Origin: Isoetes taiwanensis
Taxonomy: Eukaryota > Streptophyta > Lycopodiopsida > Isoetales > Isoetaceae
Length of the DNA: 64,000 nucleotides
Assembly: GCA_021234155.1 (NCBI GenBank)
Contig: JAJEKV010000034.1
Span: 1,116,001-1,180,000 of the forward strand
Direction: 5' to 3'
Shown here piece after piece: positions 43,362 to 55,091 of this stretch (positions are counted from its first letter, which is position 1; the number at the start of each line of letters is the position of its first letter). Made by a program: the position numbers and the translations under genes. The notes below the pieces were generated by a model. That model was given only the letters and a program-made list of their open reading frames with translations, ran no database searches and had not been told where the DNA came from.

Positions 43362-44990
43362 CTACGTAATAGGAAGATTGTCAGCATAATGAGCAGCCTT
43401 TTGAGCATAGCCTGATCATCTTAAAAATAATCTCTTTAGCATTTCAGCATTTTGGCATCTATAGCATGATCAAGGACTTATTGAAAACAATAAATTTAAA
43501 TATTCTTGCTGTATGGAAATACCTCAGTCCGATATTGTCATGTAGCAGAGATGTTCTTATTCTGATAGCATAGAACATTCAAGACACGGCATCACAACAT
43601 CAAAATATAAGGGCAAATTCGTTTTTGCTCATATCCAGCCTATGATGTGCAGTCGACCATTTCAAGATCTTCTTTCAGATTTGTTTTTGCTGGAGCAAAT
43701 TCGTCTTTGCTCATATCCTAGTAAACTCCAACTTAGAGCAAATCTATCAGCTTTAACTGCTCCTTAGAGCAAATCGGCCAGCTCCAACCTAAAACAAAAT
43801 GACATGCATTAGTACCATCCGCATCCAGCATTAGAGAGGCATATCTCAACTCTTTGATCATCAGAGCAACTAAAAAACAAGCTCGAAATCTTATGAGCAG
43901 ATAAAAATACCTATTCCGACATGGCAAGTCGTAGGTCTATTCTTTTGGCAAATATGGAAATAACAAATACCATAAGCAAATGCCAATGGTTTTGCAGCTG
44001 CATGCAGTTAGGGCTCCAAAAAGATATTTGGCCAGAGCAGAATCTACCATACCTGTGTTGGAGCGGCATGTTAAACAGGCGGCAATTTTGGCGCCATATC
44101 TCTCGAGTCCCAAAAACTACACGGTACCAAAAAGCCTATGTAGGCCCATGTTTTACCATTGGAAATTCATTTTTATTGGAATTTTTAGTTTGTGGTGGGA
44201 GGCCATGGGAGCCATTGATGTAGGGAATATTTCACTTGTCATTCCAGATATGTGGCCCCAGGATTTTGAGACGAAAAATGACGGCAAATTGCAATAGTCT
44301 CGATTGAACACATGGTCTGACTCAATTTTCTTTTCTACCTTCACCCCACGGAAAGTTGCAATGGTGCAAAACCAAAAATCCAACCATTGTCCAGGCAAGG
44401 GAAATAAATAGGAAGAAAACAAAGCATGTCGAACTCATCATAGACAACCGCAAAAATAGAGCATGACGGACTCATCATAGACAGCCTCAAAGATCTGGCT
44501 GCCGGAGCTTGGAGGATAGAACATGGCTTGGAGCATTCGACCCTCTGAGCCAAACCGCCCTCATCAGAAGCCACAAACCCATCTAACTTTGCATATCCAG
44601 CTTGATCTCTGGGTTTGGAGGATTCTAGAAAGCATGTTTCACAAAACAAGCACAATAAACGCATAGGGGTCAGCTTGCATAATAAGATGGCTCTGCAAAT
44701 AAGAATTAAAGGAGGTGACCAGGGCAAGACACAACTTCTAAAGCAAGACACAACTCACAACGTTGGGAATGAAGGCATAAGGTAAAAGTTATCTCCTAAA
44801 TTTGGAGAGGGTTCACTTGCTAAGATCAAGGTATGGTAAAACCATATCAATGATATGCTCATCCATTCAGGCATGTTGCAAACGTGTAGCCATATTTCGT
44901 GAACCATGTATGATGCCAATTGGCAATTGTCACATTTAACTATTAGGTTTGGAGCGTGTGATTTGGTTTCATCCAAATCATCGTGGCCTT
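43362..44990. other. No gene recognised
   Basis: Short repeated phrases (GAGCAAATC/TTTTGCTCATATCC, 43610-43780) occur. The - strand open stretches at 43733-43927 and 44341-44751 show no recognisable domain; upstream exons of the gene at 39559-43361 could be hidden here. Confidence 0.4.
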
Positions 44991-44994
44991 TTTG

Positions 44995-45055
44995 GTTAGG
45001 ATGCACAGCTACCACTCCAAAGTTAGTGGGTTCAAGTCCCGTTCACACCCTTAAA
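44995..45055 (+). repeat. tRNA-like sequence with A and B boxes
   Basis: GGTTAGGATGCACAG resembles a pol III A box, and GGGTTCAAGTCCCG fits a B box about 30 bases later. The acceptor arms do not pair, so a tRNA-derived SINE or dead tRNA fits better than a working gene. A second, poorer tRNA-like stretch lies at 45313-45390 (GTGTTCAAGTTC). Confidence 0.35.
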
Positions 45056-45390
45056 TGTGACAGCAACCACCTGTTATGAGAGGTCACCAATGAAGTGGTC
45101 ATTCAAATAAATACATGACATCTTTAATGACACAAATTTCGGGGAAGAGTAGGACAGTTAATTGCATATTTTATCTCTGAATACCCAATGTGGCAAGTAA
45201 AAGGGCAACAACATACCTTAAGCTCAGAGTTGAGAACCACATATGCTGCAAATGTGTGTCCACGGGTAGTCTCGACATTTCAGACCTATTGACCAAGTTA
45301 GATTTGAGTTCTAGAGTCGTTATGGTTGCCTTCTCATATGTAGCAGGCTCCACTTCCAACGTCTAAGTGTTCAAGTTCTATCTACCTCTA

Positions 45391-48300
45391 GGATAAAAGA
45401 AAATCGACATCGGCATGGCAAAAGTTGTCAAACACACATGCGAGGTGATTGGGTAGCGAAAGGTCGAGTACTTGCCCGTAGCGAATCGAATTTAGTTTTG
45501 TTGGTCATAAAAGCTTGTCCCTAGAGTAAATCGGATCTTTTGGACTCATGTGCAAAGTCAAAACCCCATTTCGAGCTTGCTAAAGTGGCCAAAATGGGGA
45601 ACATGCCATTTTCCATTGCATGTCCCTACGTCGAGAAAGGGGGAAATTTGGGGGTTAGCACATCCGTGTGGTGGATGTCCATTTTTTCTTTTCGGAGGGA
45701 TTCCTTGGGACAATGGGCTACCCTTTGAATGGTGGGATTAACAGATGGAGCTGTTTTGATACCCCAATACTTACCCTACTAAATCTGTAGGGTTTTTGTT
45801 TTGGCAGCCTTCCTTGTGGTAAATGTAGCTGTTTCTAAAGTGATCGAGAGCTTGCGTGAAGGGTTCGCTCAAGGGTTCGAAGAGAGACCCCAAGAGGGAG
45901 AACAAAGAAAACCTCCCCATGCACCTGTTCCAAACCAGCCCTGTTGCGATGGCTCGGATAAGCTGGACAACAATGGCTCCAAGGGGTTCATTTGCTTGTG
46001 GATGTTCCTGGAGGTGAAGTTTCAGAATACAAGTCAATCCTTGTACGGGGTTCTATATTTAGGGCCGAAGCCACAATTGTCGTAAAAAGAAACTAGGGTA
46101 CAGATGGTGGTCAATGACATGGAAAAATCAGATACATTTTTTTTGCATAGACGAGACGTTGCAGCTTGTTTTTGCATTTCCCCGTTGCTACAATAAGTCT
46201 CGCTTATTGAATTTAAGTGAAGCATGTTGCGCTAAGTTGTTGCCTACCCGAAGTTACTTATTTGAACATCTAAAATTTTAATGCTAGATGATATAATGGA
46301 TATGAATATTGGTTGAGCCTAAACTTTTCATCGTTCAAGATCAATGTACTTTTTTGATATTTTAAAATTTTGGTTTGGCCAAGTGGTATGTACTTCAAAA
46401 ATAAGATTGGGAATGATGGAGACGTTATCATGGATTCACCACCATATTTTCCTATCCATACATTGAGGTAAGTTGCTATTCATTCTGGTTTTATTATCCA
46501 ATGGGAGGCCGCCATGTGGCGACCATTATATTCAAGAATGAAAAATGAGTACAACATTCTTGAATGACCTCTTATAGCATGTTACCTGAGTGAAAACCTG
46601 CATCCTTGAATGATCTGTTACCTGCCTTAAAAAACCCCTTTTGTGGCTATGGTTGCTGGAGCTGGATTTTCAAACCCCTGCTATGGCTATGGTGGATATG
46701 GCGGGCATAAGAAGCTAGAAATGCCATATTGAGCTCCAAAACCTCGCCAAAAATGCACCATCGCTGAAGCACAAAACCTGGCTGAAGCACCATCACTGAA
46801 GCACAAAACTTGAATCAAAGCCTGAATCCGAGTTGCCTGGCAGAATCGAAGTCTGAATCCATCAAAATCTGGGCTTGAATCCAATTTCATTGCTTATCTT
46901 GTGTTGTTGGCGGTGGCGGTAGCCAGCAAGCCCTGCCACAAACGGAATGGCCTCCCTCTTGCAATTCCACATCACATCTCAAAGTTTAACAGTGCTAAGG
47001 AATATCAAAATCTTATGCTCAACATTATTTATAGTTTTACATTGGACATTACAAGCCCTTTATCATAATGAAATGATACATGTTGGTAGTGAAAGAATTT
47101 GACATAGTTGCTCGAGGAGACTGCTTGATACTGATATAAAGCTCTATACTACATATAATGATAGGAAACAAGAAAACAAGCATAGACACCATGCAACCAG
47201 TAAAGAAAGTCAATGAAAATAATATAAGTTTATAACTACAATTAAGGATCACACTCTAAAAGCATGACAAAATTAGAGATAATAGTGGGAATTATTAGTT
47301 AACGTAAAAAACTATGCTCAATGTCAGTAGCGACTTAAGAATTGAAACAAGTATATTAAAAAAACAACCACATAAACCAACATAATAGATTGCTTACAAG
47401 CATAGTAAATAAGCATGTGCCAAAAACCATGGCACACTTGCAAAATCAAACATGGTTTTTCAAAAACTTGGGAGGATTAAAACTAGTTAAGAAACTATAT
47501 ATGATGGCGATAACTAATATGTAAAATCATCTTGAATTGTAATATTAGCAATGCACGATTAAGAACCACCTCCTAAACTAGTAATAATTTTAAGAAACTA
47601 CTGTTAGATATAAAATTAGTATAAGAACTACGATCATACTAGTAGTGATTATGAAAGCCATATAGTTTTTCTTGACATTTTGAATTACATGTAGTAAAAA
47701 ACACTCTTATACCGGTTTCCATCATGATTATGAACGCGAGTTAATTTTTGGGGGCCTTGTGTCAACAGCCTTGGTCCTCCACCATGGTAGTTAATGTTTG
47801 TTTTATAGCTGCAGGAACATATTCTAGAATAGGAAATACGTATTCCAGAAATAGGAAATAAGAAGAAGATAAGCTACAATTACAATAATGATCCGAAACT
47901 TGAAAGGAAGGAAGAAACAACTGTATTCGAGAATAACAAGGTGCTGCGCACGGAGGGTTGCCCTCCATTGCCGGAGGGTGAAGTGGCTTAAATCATACTT
48001 GAAAGTCATGTTTTTGCAATCAATCAAAGTTGCTATTTTAAGACATTGACATTTTGCGAAGGTGATGGTAGCCATTTGCATTACTAACCCCTCCTTAGAT
48101 GTTGAGCTCCTGCTGGACTAGGATCCAGCTGGACACATGGACTCTGGGGTTTCAGTGTAAAAACATATTGTTGCAAGGTTACTAGTAATTATAATAGCAG
48201 TGTTGTCAGGGTTGGTTATTGTGTGGAGGAAGTATTTACAAGTTTTTCTTGAAAGAAAACTGTGGTGTTGCAAATCTTGGTTGCCAAGCTTGCCATGTAG

Positions 48301-49633
48301 TTGCTGGACGGTTTTCCTATAACAATGCTTCAAACTGCAATGTAGGTGCCCATGAGCCTGCTTTTTTGTGATCTTTTTGGGTAATTTACAAATGTTCCTT
48401 TTTGTCCTGCATGATTCAGCCAGTCATATATGGGCTTGAAAGCATCCTTCCAGCATCTGTTCAAGTTATTCCGCAAAACATGGAATACAACAAAATCATA
48501 ACATGCCGGAGAACTATTTGGAATGAAGATGGGTGTAAGATTTGTTGGATGTCCGGCGCATTGCCTAGACACCCGGAGATGGGGCCCCATGCTTATTAAT
48601 TTCGTAATAGCATTCAACGTTAGCCTCATTGTTTCCCTATCCTTGGTAAGTGAGAACGAAGCATTTATGCAATAACTTGGATACAACACAAGTCGGCAAA
48701 GTAGTGTCAGGAATTCATATATAAGAAGAGTCATGTTATGCAAAAAAAATGCATTATTAGAAGTTCACCGAATGGAGAACATATATGCACTAAAAGAAAT
48801 AACAACCTTTCGTCTGCTACATCATCTGTCCTTGAAGCTGAGTTCCTTTGATCTTGTTCAACACTTTTCAACACAATATGAATCATGGTTATGAGCCTCC
48901 ATACAAGACTCTCAGATTTCCCTTGCTTTACTATAGGTTTTGTATTACTCAACATCTTTATTCACTCCCTTACCATCAACCCCCTGCCCAAAATTATTTG
49001 CAATGACATGCTCAAGTTCCTCTCCAACCAAAGAGGAGCAACCATTGAACACTTATGCAATCAACTAGACTTGTTTGGGTGTAGCCCGAAGGTTATAATG
49101 GATAACATTGTTGTTAACTTATTCTATTATTGATCTAAATCCAAGGCCATTAGAAATAGAACTTATCATATTTAAGGTAACCTGAAAGTTTGCACTCATG
49201 CAACACAGTTGTTAGACGTGGAAATGAGGTTATAGGAATTTAAAGGGGACTTGTAGGGATATGTGAAAAGAAAATTTTGCTTGGGGGAACAGCATAACTG
49301 TGGCTAGAACTGAACCTCATAAGAAATATAAGGTACAGGAAACCCCATCGAACCTCTGCTTCAAGACACCCAGAGCCAACATGATCTAGTTCTGGATCAG
49401 AAGCCACCCACTCGATTTTTGCACTGAATCTTAGTTCCTGCATCTTAATCTTTCTTCTCGTTCCTGTTTGCTGCAAATTTGCGCATTTCTTGCTCAAACC
49501 ATCTGCTTTCTAACACAACCCATCAATGTCTGCGCCTGTTGTGCCGCAACGATGGATGCATGCTGGTTTGCCTGTTCTAAACAAGGACGGTGCCGGTTAG
49601 CTAGTTTCCACACTGGCCGCCCAGCAACACTGG
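45391..49633. other. AT-rich intergenic region, no gene recognised
   Basis: I see no domain, RNA gene or clear mobile element. The - strand frame at 48330-48743 contains a protein-like piece (FHVLRNNLNRCWKDAFKPIY) that I cannot place. Other open frames look random. Confidence 0.4.
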
Positions 49634-49769
49634 TGACCGCCAGTTTACAGGGAATCTTAGGTTCGGAGCAGTTTTCGGCATATCCTAGGCATATTCCAGC
49701 ATATACTTAGGATATGCTGAAAACCCACATGAGCAAGGGTTTGCCCCCCTAGGGGCAACCCAAAAAAAA
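49634..49769 (+). repeat. Dispersed short repeat with A-tail, copy 1
   Basis: About 136 bp shared with 54315-54450. It contains GCATATCCTAGG and its near inverse, then AAGGGTTTGCCCCCC and GGGGCAACCC (a hairpin), ending in A-rich sequence. It may be the 3' end of a SINE-like or other retroposed family. Confidence 0.8.
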
Positions 49770-50287
49770 AGATATGGGTCAAACAACAAATTTCAAGACT
49801 TAGTTAGAACATTGCAAAATGTCCACCATTCCAAGAACACTTCCAATTACAAATCTTGCAAAAAAAAAAAACAAGCCCCATGCAAAACTCAACCTACTCA
49901 AGCCTTAAACAACTAAAATTTGTACCTCAAACCTTTGTACCTCAAACCAATACGAAAAATTCAACAATGCCAATATGTACTATGCCGTACCAAAAATAAG
50001 CCCATGTATTTTGGATTGGGTTGACATTATGGTTAACTAATAATAGTGTTGAATCCCTCCCTCAGCTTACTGCTATAGAAGATGCTAGTGGCCAAATAAA
50101 TGTTGCTTGAGAGACTAATGGTTGCAAATGCCTTCTCCAATACAACAACCTTTTGCAATCCAAATAGTTCTCACTAGAGGTGTTTTATGGTACTGACCAC
50201 ACTTTTATGGCCTTTCAAACACCAACATCAAAGGCTGTTAGACCACTTCCAGTAAAGTTAGAGGTTACTTCTATGCCAGAATGAAAG
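49770..50287. other. AT-rich spacer, no gene recognised
   Basis: The sequence lies between the dispersed repeat and the last exon of the bZIP gene. The part next to 50287 may be its 3' untranslated region. Confidence 0.4.
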
Positions 50288-50790
50288 CTAACCCGTCGCA
50301 ACGGCTTCAGGATGAGTTTTAACATCCAAAGCAAAGTCCCCATTGAACGTTCTGCATGATTCAGATACTGGAGATGGGCCTTCTTCTTGTACCTCTCCCC
50401 CATTTTCTATATATTGCTGCAACTCTTCCTGTATAATACCAACAGCAAATTAGGCAACGATCTATCAACTAACCAATCATACATCCACTGTATGTAATGA
50501 AAACTTACAAGAAGTGTGGCATTGTCTTTTGTTAGTTTTTTGCATTCTTCGGTCAGTCGTGTGAGTTCAGTATGCAACGTCATATTTTCCATTGTCAAAT
50601 TATCAACTCGGTGACCGAGCTCTTCACATTCAGCCTGAGCAATAATCATAAAAATAAAGGCAGTGAATACAAAGGAACAGATGGCAGGATAGATGAAAAA
50701 TGAAGGCCTTACTTGTTTCCTTAACCGAGATCTTCTTGCTGACTCTCTATTGGATTATTTCCTTCTCTGTCGTTTCAACTCACGTTCATC
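50288..50790 (-). pseudogene. G-box-binding-type bZIP factor, last three exons, stop in basic region
   Basis: Exon 1 of those visible (50713-50790, 26 codons) reads DERELKRQRRK-stop-SNRESARRSRLRKQ, the bZIP basic region of plant GBF/HBP-1-type factors. The N and R contacts are present, but a TAA at 50755-50757 stands where the family has Gln. Exon 2 (50509-50634, 42 codons) is the leucine zipper: AECEELGHRVDNLTMENMTL..., heptads closed by LL. Exon 3 (50288-50428, 47 codons with stop) is a Gln/Glu-rich tail. All borders are GT-AG and the phases agree, so gene structure is preserved. The N-terminal exons were not found upstream. Such factors bind CACGTG elements in the nucleus. The stop predicts loss of DNA binding unless it is a sequence error. 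Confidence 0.8.
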
Positions 50791-52329
50791 CTAAAAAAGG
50801 AACAGACTAAAGTAAAACACAATAAACAAAAAAACATTAAGAATTGAAAAATGATGATGAAAGGAATAATCTACAAGGAGAAATGTCTATCATATATCTC
50901 GCCATTAACATCATGAATTTGAAAGAGAATAAAGGGTTCAGTTCTAGAAACCTATGTTCCTGAGCCAAATTCATGGGCAACCCAAAAAAAGGGGGAAGTA
51001 AGCCAGTAAGCACTCTTTAAACTAAAACTCCCACATCTACACTAGCATGCTTATGAAGAAATACTCCTCAGTTTATTCATTTTGTTTGTTTTAGTTTTGG
51101 GGTGGGCCCGGGGGGGAGGGGGTTCCTGTTCCTGGCATGAATATGGCAAAGTATTTGAGATGAATAGGACTATCAAAGTTTTGGTTCCTACCTATATCAA
51201 AATGAATGGGATAAATCTTTATTCGCCTCTTTTTCGATCGACCGTCTATCCTACTAGATCGAAAAAATTATTTTTTGAACCAGAAATTCTGTGAAGCCCC
51301 TAGGACTTTGCCGCAGCCACAAAACAGCAAATAAATATTCCCTAGCAATAGATTCAACAAGCATTTTCACACTTTAATATCATTAATGCCACTAAATAAC
51401 ATTTTTGATGAAAACCACAAATGCTTTAAACATTCTACCTCTGGAAATGGAAAAGCCATAACATATATTTCCCTCAATGTCAAATCCTTTGTTAGACCTG
51501 CAAATCCCAGCAGCATGCTGGTTCTGTTATATCCCTGAAATTCACAACAATGGTAGTATTTACTTGTCTTGGGCTCTTCAGGTCCAGGAACTCTCATTTA
51601 TTCATATAACCTCCCGCATTTGAGCTGCATCTGATATGGACTGGCAGACCTAAATATTTAATGACTATTTGACCTTATGCATATGCATGTTCAACTCCAT
51701 GCTCCATGCTAGTCTGCTTTTACTAAGATCTGTAACAGCAAATTGGCTGACTATACAAATACAGTGTTAGCAAAGCACATTAAATTATCCCTAAAGCAAA
51801 GGAACTCATGGAGAAATGAAGATTTAGAAATATTACAAACACAATTGTTTTGACCTTGGCATGCTTATAGAAAGCTTTGTAAGGGAGCACCAACAACACC
51901 AGGCACATAGTCAAAATAGAAAAAGTAGAAAGTTGCAATTCTTAGATGCAAGATTGAGAAACCACTTAACAGTTGGAAACTCTGCACAATTTACTTCTGA
52001 TGAACCAGTTGAGTTTAAGGTGCTTATAGCGGGGAGATAGCAGGAAAGGCAGGATGTATCTTACATTCTTGTCCAAACGAATCCATAGCTATTCCTGTAA
52101 AGCAACAAAATGCTAAAAATGAAGGGTGTGAAATTAAAAAAAAAAAGAGCAAAATTACCTGTGCACGTTTGTTTGCAGAATCTCCACACAATGACACTCG
52201 CATCAACCTGCAATATCAACTGCTTTTTTGACAGAGAAAAGACATGGAATAGAAGGACCAAAATGTTTTCTCTTTCACTTACTAATCTCAGTGCATCCAT
52301 ATAATACTTGGTCAAATAAGAAATCCATT
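50791..52329. other. Intronic or intergenic sequence, no exon recognised
   Basis: This stretch should hold the N-terminal bZIP exons if the gene is complete; none can be named. The - strand frame 51367-51597 (a 76-codon stretch with PGPEEPKTSKYYHC) is not recognised. A perfect 10-bp hairpin, TTTTTCGATC/GATCGAAAAA, lies near 51230-51270. Confidence 0.35.
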
Positions 52330-54264
52330 TATCTCTTTCAAACTATAGTCTTGCATATCTTTCTTCCACTTCCACATCTGCAATTCCTGCTTGGTGTTTT
52401 ACACGGCAGTGTTCTTCCATTTCTTTCCTCACCTTCGCTGCATCACTTCATTGCTGCCAGCTGCTGCAAGGATATTCTTCAGCAACACATAAGGTGTGGG
52501 ATTCCCAGGATCCACATTTATAAGATGCTGTGCAGCTCGTTTTGCCTGCTCCACGTTTGAGTACCTTCTGCATGCACCGAGCAAGGATGTCCATAGCATG
52601 ACAGAACAGTCAAATGGCATGCTATTAATCATGTCTTCTGCTGGACCAAGCAATGCCGCACGTCCAAGGAGATCAACCATATTGTTCCACAATTGGAGTA
52701 AGAGAATTCATGTGACATAATGAAATAAAGTAATGGTTACCCTCATCTAATAGACCAGCATGGCCACATGCAGAGAGAAAACTAACAAAAGTGAACTTAT
52801 CAGGCATCAATCCTTTTCCAAAGATTTTTGAAATAAGAGAAGGCCATCCCTACCCTCGCCATGTTGTGCATATCCGAAATAAGTGTATTCCAAGGATCAA
52901 TCTTCCATGTGTATTTTGTCAAAAATGCCCCATGCTTCATTCAAACTACCACATCTCCCCGTACATGTTTAGAAGTGCATTTGCAACCGCAATATCGATT
53001 CAACACCCATGTCGACAATGTATCGATGTATCTCTTTGCCTTCCTCGACATCTACCAGATTAGTACAAGCTTCAAAACACCTGATAAAAGTAACCTTGTT
53101 TGGCACAACGCCATTCTTCATCATTTGTTGAAACAACAAAGAAAGCCTCCTCACCACACCCATTCGGGTATACGCCGCAATCATAGACGCCCGTGCTACC
53201 ACATCTTTGCTAGGTGTTGCTTCAAATGCCAGCCGAGCATCTTCAACACTTCCACTATTTCCATAAATATACAAGAGTCGTCCCTAAAATGGTGTCTAGC
53301 TCAAGCCCACTTTCAGAGATGAGGTTATGCAATGCCTTGCCTTCCTTTAAGTCAGTTAGGTTGCCACATGCATCAAGAGCACTAACAAAGGTAACTGGAT
53401 TTGGACTTAATCCTTCTTCCCTTATTTGCTTGAATAATTGTAATGCATCTTCCATTGCTTGCACATGCTGCAATCATGGCACTGAAAGACACTATATCCT
53501 TCTCAACTATCAAATCAAATGTCCTTGCTGATTCTTCAACTCTTCCACATTTTCCATACATGGTGATAAGGCAATTTGCAATACAAACTATTGAGTGCAA
53601 GTCACTGCCAATAATTTGAGCATGGATAAGCTTCCCCTCATCAAAAAATGTTGGATCTGAACATGCGTTGAGAACATTGAGGAAGGTTACCTTGTGCGGG
53701 GTGATATGTTCTTTTTTGCATTTCTCTCGAATACTTGTATCGCCTTCTGTCCCTGCCCATTTTCCAAGAGAACCCAGATTATCACGCTCCATGATACAGC
53801 GTTTGACATCAAGTTCGATTTCCGCATCATACCATACAATCTAAGAGCATCATCAACATGACGATGATGACCATATGTTGTGAGCATAATGTTCCATGAA
53901 AATTGATTCCAGTTGTGCATATTATAAAAAACATTCTATCTAGGTTTAGACATCTTCCATACATCTGAATAAGAAGATTTCCTAAGAATCTGTCGTGATG
54001 ATGCCCATCTCTGATGATGTGGGCATGGACAACTCTGCCTTCTAATAAAGCAGTTGATGTGCCACAGTGATGCAACAAGGAACCATATGCATTAATACTC
54101 CCTTCAGGATTTTGTTGCTTCGTTATGTCCAAGTCTTCTTTTATTTTCCTTCTAGAAGCCAAGCGTCTAGCCTTGTCACGGGTCTCAATGCGTGCTCGTT
54201 GTCGGACACTAAGCTTGATACGTTCAATTTGGCTGCAATATTCCTCTTGTTCTTCTGCAATCAT
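52330..54264 (-). pseudogene. Pentatricopeptide-repeat (PPR, PLS/E-type) gene, frameshifted
   Basis: PPR blocks run from about 54264 to 52330: a charged N-terminus, YGSLLHHCGTSTALLEGRVV, LIQMYGRC, SWNIMLTTYGHHRHVDDALR, HKVTFLNVLNACSD, CLITMYGKCGRVEESARTFD, NPVTFVSALDACGNLTDLKE, NKVTFIRCFEACTNLVDVEE, and an E-domain start MVDLLGRAALLGPAEDMINS with LWTSLLGACRRYSNVEQAKR. At least five frameshifts separate them and a stop breaks the tail. Most PPR proteins of this class act in chloroplasts or mitochondria on RNA sites, often in C-to-U editing. No DYW catalytic block is visible. Confidence 0.88.
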
Positions 54265-54314
54265 GCAGGCTGCAGAACCGAAATGCTTGGAATTGAATAG
54301 AGGGAAGAAACAGC

Positions 54315-54450
54315 TGACCGAGAGTTTACAGGAAATAGGAGGTTTGGAGCAGTCACTAGCATATCCTAGGGATATTCTAGCATATACCTAGGATATGCCA
54401 AAAACCCACATAAACAAGGGTTTGCCCCCCCCTAGGGGCAACCCAAAAAA
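54315..54450 (+). repeat. Dispersed short repeat with A-tail, copy 2
   Basis: Collinear with 49634-49769, in the same orientation. The two copies bracket the bZIP and PPR region. Confidence 0.8.
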
Positions 54451-54462
54451 CTCATTAGACCA

Positions 54463-54930
54463 CACTACACAGAAAATCTGTTTTGCGTCAGAAAAATCAG
54501 AAACCCTTTACAGAATAGGCAATTGCCGAGATTCATATGCCGGACGCATATTCTGACGTATATTTTCTGACGAAAAATCGTCATATTTTGCATCAGGATT
54601 TTCGTCAGATGTTCTGACGCAAAATCGTCAGATTTTTCGTCAAACTTTTCGTCAGAATTTTTCGTTATAGTATGCATCAGAGTTACGTCAGTTTTTTCGT
54701 CAGAATTTTTCGTCATAGCATGCGTCAGAGTTATGTCAGTTTTTTCGTCAAAATTTACATCAGGTTTTTCGTCAGAGTTGTCACAATATCTGTCATATGC
54801 TTCATTAGCGTTTTAGCACATTTTCATCAGCATTCTCCTCATTTTTTTCATAACTTTGGCGTTACGCAAGGCTATTTGCATTTTATCTGGATGTTTTCTT
54901 TATAATGACATTTAGCTTTAACAGGGTATA
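54463..54930 (+). mobile_element. CACTA (En/Spm) terminal fragment
   Basis: It begins CACTACACAGAAAATCTG, the form of a CACTA element end. Dense subterminal repeats built from TTTTTCGTCAGA and its inverse follow, including two ~51-bp units at about 54651 and 54702. No transposase is seen. The inner side is cut by a LINE fragment at 54933, and no opposite end was found. Confidence 0.65.
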
Positions 54931-54932
54931 CA

Positions 54933-55090
54933 TTTTTTTTTTTTTTTTTTTGAAAGTAAGAGTTGGTTTTGTCATTAATTATAAAATCTCAGAGATACAA
55001 TGTAATAGCATGCCTTTATAAATAAGCATACCAAAAAGTGTATCAGAATCAGCCAATAACAATAATAACAGCTTCAATTCGGCAGCTTGG
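54933..55090 (-). mobile_element. LINE 3' end with poly-A tail
   Basis: A 19-base T run (54933-54951) followed by GAAAGTAAGAGTTGG and TTGTCATTAATTATAAAAT reads on the - strand as a plant LINE 3' tail, like that of LINE-2. It is joined head-on to LINE ORF1 on the + strand. Confidence 0.65.
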
Positions 55091-55091
55091 T

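Noticed and set aside
51082-51294. Possible organelle-derived insert (MNRTIKVLVPTYIKMNG...)
   Set aside because: I could not match it to a plastid or mitochondrial gene with confidence; only a short hairpin is certain.
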